Shown here: positions 6,785-16,753 of the stretch, piece by piece
How positions within the stretch are numbered: the stretch's first letter is position 1
How the letters are laid out: the number at the start of each line of letters is the position of its first letter
From: Myxococcales bacterium
GTDB lineage: Bacteria; Myxococcota; Polyangia; Polyangiales; Polyangiaceae
NCBI GenBank assembly: GCA_020430865.1
Contig: JAGQIY010001131.1
Location: 1-16,753 of the forward strand
DNA: 16,753 nt
Direction of reading: 5' to 3'
Translations under genes and position numbers: made by a program
The notes under the pieces: generated by a model
Told to the model about the DNA's origin: nothing
The model's input: only the letters and a program-made list of their open reading frames with translations
Database searches by the model: none

Positions 6785-7201
6785 GTGACGTTCCGCCTTC
6801 GCTTTGGGAAGAGGGGCCTTGGACTCCGCCTTTACGACCTTGAGGCAACTATCATGGACATGGTTTGGGGCAAGCGTCTCTCGTCCTTCGCGGTTGGCGA
6901 CGTGCTGGGCATCCTCCAGAAGCAGCGGAGCATCGCCTACACAACGGTGATGACGACCGTGACGCGGCTCTACGAGAAGGGGATCCTTGAGCGCGAGCGC
7001 GACGGCAAGCGCTACCTCTACTCTCCGAAGCTCACGCGCGAGGAGTTTCTGCAGTCAACGGCGCGTGAGGTACTGGACGCGGCGGTCGGTGGCCACCAAG
7101 CGATGGCCATGCTCGCGGAGAAGGTCTCCGAAGCCTCGGCCGGTGAACTCGACGACCTCGAAGCACTTATCCAGAAGCGACGAGAGGAGCTCGACGGGTG
7201 A
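6785..7201 (+). CDS. BlaI/MecI/CopY-family repressor (138 aa)
   Basis: This is a winged-helix repressor that should bind the TACTAT-N5-ATAGTA sites as a dimer. Family landmarks are LGLRLYDLEATIMDMVW (about 11-27), the recognition-helix region SIAYTTVMTTVTRLYEKG, and the wing LERERDGKRYLYSP. The C-terminal third (about 86-138) is the dimerisation part, which in BlaI and MecI also contains the cleavage site. The length is typical. Start is GTG; the only preceding Shine-Dalgarno-like sequence is weak (GAGAAG). The stop overlaps the M56 peptidase start by 4 bases (GTGA), the usual repressor-sensor arrangement. Because metal-efflux genes follow and no beta-lactamase is present, it is more likely a metal-response regulator. 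I do not see the CxCx4-5CxC metal-binding motif of enterococcal CopY, so it probably does not sense metal directly. Confidence 0.9.
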   Translation: MTFRLRFGKRGLGLRLYDLEATIMDMVWGKRLSSFAVGDVLGILQKQRSIAYTTVMTTVTRLYEKGILERERDGKRYLYSPKLTREEFLQSTAREVLDAAVGGHQAMAMLAEKVSEASAGELDDLEALIQKRREELDG

Positions 7202-8208
7202 TCGAAGCGACCTTCCCGCTGTTTGGTGTGACGTTCGTCGTACTCATCGTGCTCCCCGGGTTCGCGTTGCTCGCGAAGCTGGGTCTTGTGCTCCTAGAGC
7301 GCGACGAAGCGGGAGGGCCGCTTCGCGGTCTCACCCTTCGCTACGTGCTCCTGACCGGGTCAAGTGTGCTTCCCATCGCCTGGCTTCTCTCGGCAGGCCT
7401 GCATCAGGCAGAGACCGGAACGTCCGGGCTCGCGTGCCTGTTCGATGACGCCACGTCCGAACTATGTTTCGAGCCAGGATTCTTCGCCCTCGTGCTAGCG
7501 CTCACGATTCTTGCTTCGTCCATCCGCGTGATACTGAGGCATCGAGAAGGAGCACCAGTCGCTTCAAACGACGCGCTCCTGGGACGTCTCGCTCGCATCA
7601 TCTCGAGCGACCCCATGCTCACCGGCCTTCGTGATCGTGTTGTCGTGACCGACCGCAATGGCTTCGCCCTCGGTACCCATGGGTTGCTGAAGCCGCGAGT
7701 CTTTGTTGGGATCACGTTCGCTGCGCAGCTCTCCGACGAGATGCTGGCAAGCGCACTAGGGCACGAGGCTGAACATGTCCGGGCGCTCGATCCGCTCCGC
7801 TACCTGCTAATTCACCTGGCGCTCAGCATGAACCCGTTCGGGCGGTTCCTGCTTGAGCCACACGCTGCGAGATGGCAGGCCGCGCGCGAGGCCCACTGCG
7901 ATCGCGAGGCGGTCATCCTGGGAGCGGCTCCGCTACCCCTCGCGGAGGCGATCGTGCGGGCGGCGCGACCCGCTCGTGAGATCGTGGCGCTCGGCGCGCC
8001 GGACACGGAAGTCCTCAAGTTTCGTATCGGAATGCTGCTTGCGTTCTCGGAGCGCGCTCCAGCCCGTGGTCACCGAGGTCCATCGACCTTCCCGGTGGCG
8101 TTGGGCCTCCTGCTCATCGTGCTGCTCCTGCCGCACCACTCCGGCACGGACGCGCTCGATGTGCTTCACACGAGCGCGGAGCACGCACTCATCTACTTCT
8201 GGCGCTGA
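7198..8208 (+). CDS. M56-family (BlaR1-like) membrane metallopeptidase, without penicillin-binding domain (336 aa)
   Basis: This is an integral membrane zinc protease that likely senses the inducer and causes cleavage of the partner repressor. The zinc motif HExxH is H189-E-A-E-H193 within ALGHEAEHVRALDPLRYL, and E231 in AREAHCDREA is the probable third ligand. Membrane segments lie near 7-32, 46-66, 94-115 and 298-312. True BlaR1 and MecR1 carry a beta-lactam-binding domain of about 250 residues after the last membrane segment. Here only 24 residues follow, with H313, H314, H324 and H329. The loop between segments 2 and 3 (67-93) has H69, C80 and C90. Both are candidate metal-sensing sites, which is an inference. 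Its GTG start overlaps the repressor stop and its stop lies 8 bases before czcC. Confidence 0.88.
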   Translation: MIEATFPLFGVTFVVLIVLPGFALLAKLGLVLLERDEAGGPLRGLTLRYVLLTGSSVLPIAWLLSAGLHQAETGTSGLACLFDDATSELCFEPGFFALVLALTILASSIRVILRHREGAPVASNDALLGRLARIISSDPMLTGLRDRVVVTDRNGFALGTHGLLKPRVFVGITFAAQLSDEMLASALGHEAEHVRALDPLRYLLIHLALSMNPFGRFLLEPHAARWQAAREAHCDREAVILGAAPLPLAEAIVRAARPAREIVALGAPDTEVLKFRIGMLLAFSERAPARGHRGPSTFPVALGLLLIVLLLPHHSGTDALDVLHTSAEHALIYFWR

Positions 8209-8216
8209 GGGACTCA

Positions 8217-9653
8217 ATGACTCGATCAGACGGTACACCTTCTTCTTTAACTACTATCGTTCATAGTAAGATCGCGTCGACGGTCGCGTTCGCTGTACTG
8301 GTCAGCGCGTGCACACACGCCTCGCCGGTGCGGAGCGGGGCCGAAGTTCGGGAGGCGCCACCTCCCCATCTACGCGACCCCGCGGATCCTGGTTCGGATC
8401 TCCGGCGCCTCGAACGCAGCGATCCGGTCCCCAACCCCGCAGCCGAGAGCGAGGTCTCGCTCGGCGGGATCCTAGCATTCGCTGATCAGCGCTCACCGGT
8501 CCTGACCGTTGCTCGAAGCACGCGCTCACGCGCCGAAGCCGCTCGCGTCGCTGCGTCGATCCTATCGCCCACGAACCCCGAGGTGTCTGTCGCAGCTGGC
8601 CCGCGCTTCAGCCGTTCTGGTACGGGCATTGACGTCGATGTGACTGTGATGCAGCAGATCCAGATTGCGGGCGAGCGAGGCCTGCGGCTCGACGTCGCAG
8701 ACGCCCTTCGGGACCTTACCAACGCCGAAATTGAGCAGATGCGCTGGGCGGTCCATTGCGACGTACACGCCGCGTTCCATCGAGCGCTGGTTGAAAAGGA
8801 GCGCGCTCGGCTCGCCGAGCGTGTGGCAACCTTTCAGCATGAGGTTTTGCGTGTGGTCCAACGCCAGATCTCGGCGGGGGAGACAGCCCCGCTCGCGCTT
8901 CGCCTGGCACAGGCCGAGGTGGCCCAAGCGAAGCAGGTCGCTATGGCCGCTCGCCAAGCCTTCTTCGCCTCACGACTTCGCCTCGCGCAGCTGTCCGGGT
9001 GGCCCGTCGCGACGCCGCCGAACCCGTCCGGCGCCCTGGACAGGCCCCGAGACCCGCCTCCGCTCGACCGCCTCAGCGCAATTGCTCGAAGGTACCTACC
9101 GAGTCTCCGAGCTAGTGCCGCACGGATACAAGAGGCAGAGGCGCGGTCGGCGCTCGCCGACCGCAAGGCCTGGCCGCGTCCTTCGCTTGGCGCGCAGTAC
9201 CGACACGAAGGTACGATCGCAGAGGGTCCGTCCAATATTGTGATGGGCGTCGTCTCGATCCCCATCCCCACGTTCCAACGCAACCAGGGAGAACACGCGA
9301 TGGCACGCGCGGATGTCACGATTGCAAAGGCCGAGCTGGATGCGGCACTACGCGTGCTCGACGGACAGATCGCCGAAGCCCGCAGCGAGGTTGTAGCTGC
9401 CGCGGCCCGCACGCGCGCCTATGGGACCGAGATCCTCCCTCGCTTTGAGGAGAACCTCACGCTTCTGCAGCGGTCGTTCGAACTCGGCGAGATCGACATC
9501 CTCGCGCTCTCCACGGGGCGTGAACGTTTCCTACGCATTCAGAGCGACGCCCTCGGCGCGCAACAGGACTACTTCCTCGCCTTGGCTGGACTGGAGCGGG
9601 TTGTAGGTGTTGAACTTTGGCGCGATGACCACCAGGGGGAGAGCACCCCATGA
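8217..9653 (+). CDS. czcC: CzcC-like outer-membrane factor of a heavy-metal RND efflux system (478 aa)
   Basis: This is a TolC-family lipoprotein expected to trimerise as the outer-membrane channel of the tripartite pump. The N-terminus has a signal with a lipobox, LVSAC (Cys at about residue 32). Two repeated outer-membrane-efflux halves follow, each with long helices, for example around AHSLVEKERARLAERVATF-type stretches near 185-240 and EILPRFEENLTLLQRSFELGEID near 400-425. Length is typical. The start is fixed at the ATG 8217: GAGGGA, which overlaps the preceding TGA stop, sits just upstream, and no other start codon occurs in frame before the lipobox. As a result the operator at 8252-8268 lies inside codons 12-18, which is unusual. 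The stop overlaps the czcB start (ATGA). The symbol is by family and operon order; metal specificity is not shown by this subunit. Confidence 0.88.
   Translation: MTRSDGTPSSLTTIVHSKIASTVAFAVLVSACTHASPVRSGAEVREAPPPHLRDPADPGSDLRRLERSDPVPNPAAESEVSLGGILAFADQRSPVLTVARSTRSRAEAARVAASILSPTNPEVSVAAGPRFSRSGTGIDVDVTVMQQIQIAGERGLRLDVADALRDLTNAEIEQMRWAVHCDVHAAFHRALVEKERARLAERVATFQHEVLRVVQRQISAGETAPLALRLAQAEVAQAKQVAMAARQAFFASRLRLAQLSGWPVATPPNPSGALDRPRDPPPLDRLSAIARRYLPSLRASAARIQEAEARSALADRKAWPRPSLGAQYRHEGTIAEGPSNIVMGVVSIPIPTFQRNQGEHAMARADVTIAKAELDAALRVLDGQIAEARSEVVAAAARTRAYGTEILPRFEENLTLLQRSFELGEIDILALSTGRERFLRIQSDALGAQQDYFLALAGLERVVGVELWRDDHQGESTP
8252..8268. promoter_or_regulatory. Second BlaI-type operator, inside the start of czcC
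   Basis: TACTATCGTTCATAGTA is a perfect inverted repeat with 6-base arms and a 5-base spacer, the best match in the window to the site at 6741-6757. It falls in codons 12-18 of czcC, 44-60 bases after the operon's M56 gene ends. It could act as a roadblock to read-through or cover an internal promoter. No good -35/-10 pair is seen, and a transcript starting here would lack a start codon for czcC. Confidence 0.7.
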
Positions 9654-10816
9654 ACCGCATGCATCTGACTTACGTCCTACTCGTATTGCTAACCTCCGCG
9701 TGCGACCGTGGCGGCGACAACGATGGACACTCGGAGGAAGGCAGCCACGCCGAAGTTGCTGAGCATCGTGAAGACGAACATGACAACGAGGTACACTTCA
9801 CCGCTGAAGCGATTGAGCGCGCGGGCATTCGTGTCGCTGCCGCTGAGCGTCGCGCACTGACGGGCGGCGTCGCCATCCCAGCGGAGGTGCAGTTCGAGCC
9901 AAGCAGCACAGCGCACGTCAGCCCACTCGTCCCTGGACGCATCACCCGCGTCTCGGTAGCGCTCGGCGATCACGTGCGCCGTGACCAGCTGCTCGCCGTC
10001 GTCGCGTCCAGCGACGTTTCAACGGCTCGTTCGATGCTCGACCAGGCTCGCGCGAGGCTCGCCGCCGCCAAGTCTACGTTGCAGCGCCAGCAGCAGCTCT
10101 CGACGGAAGGCATCGGAGCTGCGCGGTCGCTAATCGATGCCGAAGCGCGGGTAGGTGAGCTACGAGCCGAGGTAAAGGGCTTGCGGCGTCAGCTCTCTGT
10201 CTTCGGCTCTGGAAGCGCGGGTGAGCTTAAGTTGACGGCTCCCATAGAAGGGGTGGTGGTCGCGGTACATGGGACCCTCGGCGAAACCGCGACACCGGAC
10301 CGGGCCGCGTTCGTCATCACCGACCCCACGAAGGTCTGGGTTCGTGGCAGCGTCCCGGAACTCGAGCTGGCTCGTGTTCAACCGAACTCGACGGTCATCG
10401 TTCGCCTCCATGCGTTTCCGGATGTCACGATGCATGGCACCATCACGTACATCGCGCCGGCCCTGGACGAACTTACACGCTCATTGCCTATTCGCGTGAC
10501 GCTTCAGGCTCCGGACTCCCGCCTCCGGAGCGGTCTCTTCGGGAGCATCGAGCTGGTTGGCGGAAGCGCAGACGAACGCGTGCTCGTTGTCCCGGCCGAC
10601 GCCGTTGCGACCCTCGATGGCCAGACGGTGGTGTTCGTTCCCGCCGACGAACCGAATAGCTTCCGCCCTCAGCCGGTCGCGCTCGGGCGGCGTGCAGGCG
10701 CCTTCTTCGAGGTGCGCTCGGGCCTGGATCAGGGGGGGCGCTTCGCCGTCAGCGGTGCCTTCACGCTGAAGAGCGCACTGCGCAGCAGCGAGCTCTCTGA
10801 GGGCCACGAGCACTGA
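9650..10816 (+). CDS. czcB: CzcB-like periplasmic adaptor (membrane fusion protein) of the RND pump (388 aa)
   Basis: This is a HlyD/CusB-type adaptor that connects the inner-membrane pump to the outer-membrane channel and may hand over metal. The N-terminus is a lipoprotein signal, with lipobox LTSAC and Cys18. Directly after it, residues 22-49 form a His- and acid-rich stretch with H27, H33, H39, H44 and H49, a likely metal-binding region. A barrel-sandwich (lipoyl-like) half follows (SPLVPGRITRVSVALGDHV, about 90-110), then a coiled coil (about 125-185), the second lipoyl half (LTAPIEGVVVAVHGTLGE), and a beta-barrel domain. The ATG overlaps the czcC stop by 4 bases, and the stop TGA merges into the ribosome-binding site of czcA. 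The adaptor is complete. Confidence 0.9.
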   Translation: MNRMHLTYVLLVLLTSACDRGGDNDGHSEEGSHAEVAEHREDEHDNEVHFTAEAIERAGIRVAAAERRALTGGVAIPAEVQFEPSSTAHVSPLVPGRITRVSVALGDHVRRDQLLAVVASSDVSTARSMLDQARARLAAAKSTLQRQQQLSTEGIGAARSLIDAEARVGELRAEVKGLRRQLSVFGSGSAGELKLTAPIEGVVVAVHGTLGETATPDRAAFVITDPTKVWVRGSVPELELARVQPNSTVIVRLHAFPDVTMHGTITYIAPALDELTRSLPIRVTLQAPDSRLRSGLFGSIELVGGSADERVLVVPADAVATLDGQTVVFVPADEPNSFRPQPVALGRRAGAFFEVRSGLDQGGRFAVSGAFTLKSALRSSELSEGHEH

Positions 10817-10824
10817 GGGACAAT

Positions 10825-14016
<3,192 letters not shown>

Positions 14017-14245
14017 TCTTGGAACCACGCGCGTACGGTGATCATCGGCCCCGATGAACCGAAGCTGCGGGTCCACGACGACAACCCAACGATGTGCTGT
14101 GGATCGGATGACTGCTGGCCGGGGAAACCAAGACCCCATACGCAGAGCGCTTGACGGTCGACACCCGAAAATTCGCATCTAATCGGTCACTCTTTGTCGC
14201 TCTCTACACGATCGGGTTCGCGCAGAAGGCACGACTGCTGTGCCG
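14017..14245. other. Stretch after czcA without a clear gene
   Basis: No gene is convincingly supported here. In the czcA frame, a GTG at 14038 opens a 38-codon frame ending at 14154 with Cys-rich MCCGSDDCW, but no ribosome-binding site is evident. A plus-strand frame at 14151-14369 looks random and runs antisense into the integrase gene. I see no tRNA and no strong terminator for the czc operon. Confidence 0.4.
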
Positions 14246-14279
14246 AAAAACAAGGGGTTTGGTGATCGGGGACCCCTTG
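14246..14279 (-). terminator. Intrinsic terminator of the integrase gene
   Basis: On the minus strand the 8-bp stem CAAGGGGT/ACCCCTTG (14279-14272 and 14258-14251), with a 13-base loop, is followed directly by five Ts (14250-14246). This is the classical intrinsic terminator form. It lies 53 bases after the integrase stop codon. In the plus direction no T-run follows, so it would not serve the czc operon well. Confidence 0.75.
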
Positions 14280-14331
14280 CTTGGCCCCGCTGTTGCCGAT
14301 TGTTGCCGTTACTCCGAGCCAGGCTCCTGTT

Positions 14332-15468
14332 CTACCTGGCCACCTTGCTGCCTCTCGCAATGGGCTTGAGAGCGGGGGCTGAGACAGCGCGCGCCTTCTC
14401 CGCCATGTGGGCGGCTGGGTAGACGTACTCGTGTTCGGTGTAGTGGCGCCGCGTCGTCTGCACCGACCTGTGACCGAGGATGCGTGCTGCCTCTTCGGCC
14501 GTCCAGCGTTCGCCGAGTAGGCCAGACTGGAGCGCCGTTGAGAGCGAGCCGCGCCATGAGTGCCAGGTAATGCGCGTGTTCGGTGCGGGCTTGATGCCCA
14601 GCACCTTGCAGTCCGCACGAAGCTGCCTGATGGGGTTCCCCGAGTCCGACTTGCGTCTGAGACCGGTCTGCTTGGATGGGAAGAGAAGCCCAAGCGGGTT
14701 CCTGCTGCGTTGTCGCAGGTGCTTCTTCCACGCGGCAATCGCGTCGACGGCCGGAGGCAGGAGCGGATAGGTGATCTGCGCCTGCTGCTTCGAGCACCAG
14801 ATGGTCACCTGCGCGCCCTCGAGGTCGATGTCCTCGAGCTTCAGTCCCCAGACATCATCGGCTCTCTGTCCCAGATAGAAAACCACCTGGTACTTGAGCC
14901 TGCGGTACCTTGGCACCTTTGAGCTGTTGAACAGCAGCAACAGATCCCGCTCGTTGAACTTGTAGAAACGTGTCTGCGTGCGGCCCTCAACGTCGACATC
15001 TCGGATCGGGTTGCCTCGGAGCAGGCCCTCTTTGATGGCCGACCTGAACACCGCGCTCAGATCCGATCGCAGGTTGCGCCTCGTGTTCCAGGAGAGCTGG
15101 GACTTGAGCCGCTGGTTGATCAGGCGGTGCAGCGATGGAGCATCGAGCTCTCCAAGGTCCTGCTGGGCAATCACGTCTCCGAGCACGTGTCTTCGGAGAC
15201 GAAAGCAGGTGCCTCTCCAGCTCGACCTAGCGTAGTCACCTTCGTGCTCGGCAAGCCATCTCGGGATGTACTTCCCCAGTGTCATGCCGCCGAGCTGCTT
15301 TGGAATGCTTCTGAATCGAACTCGAACCTCCTCGAGTATCGCGTTCGCCTCGTCCTCCGTATCGACGGTAACTGACTTGCGTTTCCGTGTGGTTGGATCT
15401 GTGACCCTCACCTGCCACTTGTCTCGGCTGGCGAGGTACGTCACCGACCCTGTGTTCCGACGTCCCAT
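14332..15468 (-). CDS. Phage-type tyrosine integrase (378 aa)
   Basis: This site-specific recombinase would integrate or excise a mobile element at an att site. The N-terminal part (about 8-55) is an arm-type AP2-like DNA-binding region (GSVTYLASRDKWQVRVTDP). A SAM-like core-binding domain lies at about 62-155, followed by the catalytic domain. Catalytic residues are all present: R202 in LGQRADDVWGL, probable K228, H303-x2-R306 in TWHSWRG, H333 in ILGHRS, and the nucleophile Y343 in TTRRHYTEH. The ATG at 15468 has a good GAGGTGA just upstream. Downstream is an intrinsic terminator; upstream are two inverted repeats. No excisionase or att duplication was recognised. It could belong to a genomic island that includes the czc cargo, but this is unproven. 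Confidence 0.93.
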   Translation of the reverse strand: MGRRNTGSVTYLASRDKWQVRVTDPTTRKRKSVTVDTEDEANAILEEVRVRFRSIPKQLGGMTLGKYIPRWLAEHEGDYARSSWRGTCFRLRRHVLGDVIAQQDLGELDAPSLHRLINQRLKSQLSWNTRRNLRSDLSAVFRSAIKEGLLRGNPIRDVDVEGRTQTRFYKFNERDLLLLFNSSKVPRYRRLKYQVVFYLGQRADDVWGLKLEDIDLEGAQVTIWCSKQQAQITYPLLPPAVDAIAAWKKHLRQRSRNPLGLLFPSKQTGLRRKSDSGNPIRQLRADCKVLGIKPAPNTRITWHSWRGSLSTALQSGLLGERWTAEEAARILGHRSVQTTRRHYTEHEYVYPAAHMAEKARAVSAPALKPIARGSKVAR

Positions 15469-15482
15469 GAGTCACCTCGTGG

Positions 15483-15502
15483 GCACGAGCGCGTGCTCGT
15501 GC
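15483..15502. repeat. Perfect inverted repeat before the integrase gene
   Basis: GCACGAGC and GCTCGTGC (8-base arms, 4-base spacer) lie 14 bases upstream of the integrase ATG on the minus strand. The position, overlapping the expected leader or promoter, suits autoregulation by hairpin or repressor binding. The function is unknown. Confidence 0.55.
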
Positions 15503-15556
15503 AGTAGTGGTACGTCGGTCCACTCGCTGTTGTTGGGTGAGTCAAAGATCGCGGCG

Positions 15557-15587
15557 CTGCTAGCGCGCCGAGCTGGAAAGCTAGCAG
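15557..15587. repeat. Perfect inverted repeat, candidate recombination or regulatory site
   Basis: CTGCTAGC (15557-15564) and GCTAGCAG (15580-15587) are perfect 8-base arms around a 15-base spacer. They lie about 90-120 bases upstream of the integrase ATG, in the gap between two divergent genes. Tyrosine recombinase core sites have inverted arms, though usually with a spacer of 6-8 bases, so an operator is equally possible. Neither role is shown. Confidence 0.45.
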
Positions 15588-15655
15588 GTTCGTCGCGTGC
15601 AGGACCACTCGCGCAAACGGCGCTGCAGTGCGACTAGGAAACGCGCGGCAATCCG

Positions 15656-16630
15656 GTGCATCCTTGCGATGTGGTGCGCCATCTCGCCCTCCTCTGCCCT
15701 GCGATGCTGTTGAGCTGCGGTGCTCCGCCGCCACCCAGGCCCCAGCAAGAACTACCCCCACCCCCGGTCGAATCCGCGGCGACGCACGCCGATGTCACCC
15801 GGTTCCTGGCGGACCTGGTCGCCGATCGATTCTGCGATCGGTTGCAAGACACGTTCGTGCCGCTTCGAGATGAAGCTCCGACCGGCGGCGTTGGTGATGG
15901 GAACCGACCCGTCACGGGTCGCTGGTGGATCACGCAATGCTACGCGAGCCGTATGGGTTCGCTGGTTACCTTGCACCTTGGCGGTTCCGGTTGGAAATGG
16001 GTCGACCGAACTCAGTCTGGATTCCGCCTGAAGCAGTACGTCTACTTTCAGGCTTCCGTTTGCGTTGGCGGTACGTTTGCCTTTGCCTACGAACCCACGT
16101 CGCAGATAGCCACGGTTTGGTTCACTCCTCGACTCCGACCGCATGCTGACGGGCGCCCGCGTGGAGTGTTCTCCCCCAAACCCGACAACTTCCTCACCGG
16201 GGCCTTCAGTCTCCTCTCGCTTGGCCTGCTCGACGACCACGCCAGCGACGTAGCTAGAGAAGGGGCCAAAACCGAGCTTGCTCCGAAACTCGAGGCTGCG
16301 ATGAGCCGAGGCTTCACGTTGACGTACTCGTTGCGCACTCGGCAAGCCGATGTCCTACTGCGTCAACTGCCTCGCGGAACAACTCCGGCGCGACCATTCG
16401 GCACGGAAACTCCGTGGCTCCTCAACGAGCGCTGGTTCCTGGATGGCGACATTCCCGCGCCCCAAGTTGCAGGGCCGTTTGCAAGTCACGACGTACTCCT
16501 AGACGTCCGAGTCGAGGAGGGCCACGCGCCAACATTCAGAGTTGTCTGTAGGCGAGATGCCTCGCGTGTGTTCGCACCGATCAGCCAGGGAGTCCCGCCG
16601 TCGCCACGTCAGGGGCTCACAACACCGTAA
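15656..16630 (+). CDS. Putative lipoprotein of unknown function (324 aa)
   Basis: I do not recognise this family. The N-terminus has a short signal with lipobox LLSC (Cys21 if the first GTG is used), followed by a proline-rich linker (GAPPPPRPQQELPPPPVE), as in envelope lipoproteins. The rest, about 285 residues, is likely one mixed globular domain. It contains RFCDRLQDTFVPL, a Trp-rich GRWWITQCY and repeated beta-like stretches, and Cys residues near 60, 95 and 136 could form disulfides. Three in-frame GTG codons (15656, 15671, 15674) could serve as the start. None has a strong ribosome-binding site, and AGGAAA is rather far upstream. It is divergent from the integrase gene and may be either island cargo or the first chromosomal gene beyond it. 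Confidence 0.65.
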   Translation: MHPCDVVRHLALLCPAMLLSCGAPPPPRPQQELPPPPVESAATHADVTRFLADLVADRFCDRLQDTFVPLRDEAPTGGVGDGNRPVTGRWWITQCYASRMGSLVTLHLGGSGWKWVDRTQSGFRLKQYVYFQASVCVGGTFAFAYEPTSQIATVWFTPRLRPHADGRPRGVFSPKPDNFLTGAFSLLSLGLLDDHASDVAREGAKTELAPKLEAAMSRGFTLTYSLRTRQADVLLRQLPRGTTPARPFGTETPWLLNERWFLDGDIPAPQVAGPFASHDVLLDVRVEEGHAPTFRVVCRRDASRVFAPISQGVPPSPRQGLTTP

Positions 16631-16652
16631 CCGTTCACGGACCAAGTCGCGA

Positions 16653-16751
16653 TCATGCTCGGGCGGGCAAGAGCGACGGATGCGGCTTGCGGCGTAGTTG
16701 AGCCTTGAGCGTGTCAGTCAGGAACGCGAGCAGACTACGCTTCTGCTTCCG
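16653..16751 (-). CDS. Possible C-terminal end of a gene running off the right edge
   Basis: The minus strand is open from the window edge to a TGA at 16655-16653, giving 32 codons ending KRSLLAFLTDTLKAQLRRKPHPSLLPARA. The G/C-rich third positions and helical pattern are coding-like, and it would converge on the lipoprotein gene with a 22-base gap. The fragment is too short to be sure it is real or to identify. Confidence 0.3.
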   Translation of the reverse strand, partial: RKQKRSLLAFLTDTLKAQLRRKPHPSLLPARA

Positions 16752-16753
16752 CA

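Noticed and set aside
6785..8208. Beta-lactamase regulation (true BlaI/BlaR1) by the repressor and peptidase genes.
   Set aside because: The peptidase has no penicillin-binding domain and no beta-lactamase gene is nearby, while metal-efflux genes share the operon and operators.
14140..14330. A tRNA gene serving as integration target next to the integrase.
   Set aside because: I found no T-loop consensus with matching acceptor and anticodon stems in this stretch or in 15500-15650.

Overview
This is a high-GC bacterial accessory region. The czc operon has strongly GC-biased third positions, while the toxin/immunity segment (about 1610-2650) is visibly less biased, which suggests a different origin. 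Gene style (proline-rich lipoproteins, GTG starts, mixed IS families, a BlaI/M56 pair) would fit Myxococcota, but nothing here fixes the taxonomy. The presence of two transposases, a toxin remnant, a metal-resistance cargo and a tyrosine integrase suggests a mobile or mosaic island.

Layout. (1) 1-1601 is a complete ISL3-type insertion sequence; its terminal inverted repeats can be aligned without gaps and the left end falls at the first base of the window. (2) Directly after it, 1602-1995 is an open frame without a credible start codon. It reads as the C-terminal nuclease domain of a polymorphic (Rhs/CDI-type) toxin, so the IS appears to have cut the toxin gene. Its stop overlaps the start of a 357-aa putative immunity gene (1995-3068). 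(3) 3069-3476 holds no gene but has two copies of an imperfect direct repeat of about 142 bp. (4) 3477-4571 (minus) is a DDE integrase-core transposase that seems to lack its DNA-binding segment. (5) 4818-5975 encodes an unrecognised protein with an N-terminal coiled coil and three winged-helix-like repeats; two palindromes one helical turn apart lie upstream.

(6) 6010-14016 is the functional core, a metal-efflux regulon. A small CDF-type transporter (minus) diverges from a tight five-gene run: a BlaI/MecI/CopY repressor, an M56 (BlaR1-like) membrane peptidase without a penicillin-binding domain, and CzcC-, CzcB- and CzcA-like subunits of a heavy-metal RND efflux system. Neighbouring genes overlap by 4 bases or are 8 bases apart. 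A TACTAT-N5-ATAGTA operator lies in the divergent promoter (6741-6757) and again, as a perfect inverted repeat, within the first codons of czcC (8252-8268). The simplest model is that metal stress is sensed by the M56 peptidase, which inactivates the BlaI-like repressor and releases both the CDF pump and the RND pump. The CzcA transmembrane motif predicts divalent cations (Zn/Co/Cd class) rather than Cu(I)/Ag(I).

(7) 14332-15468 (minus) is a phage-type tyrosine integrase with an intrinsic terminator behind it and two perfect inverted repeats in front. (8) 15656-16630 encodes an unrecognised lipoprotein. A short minus-strand open frame at the right edge may be the tail of another gene.
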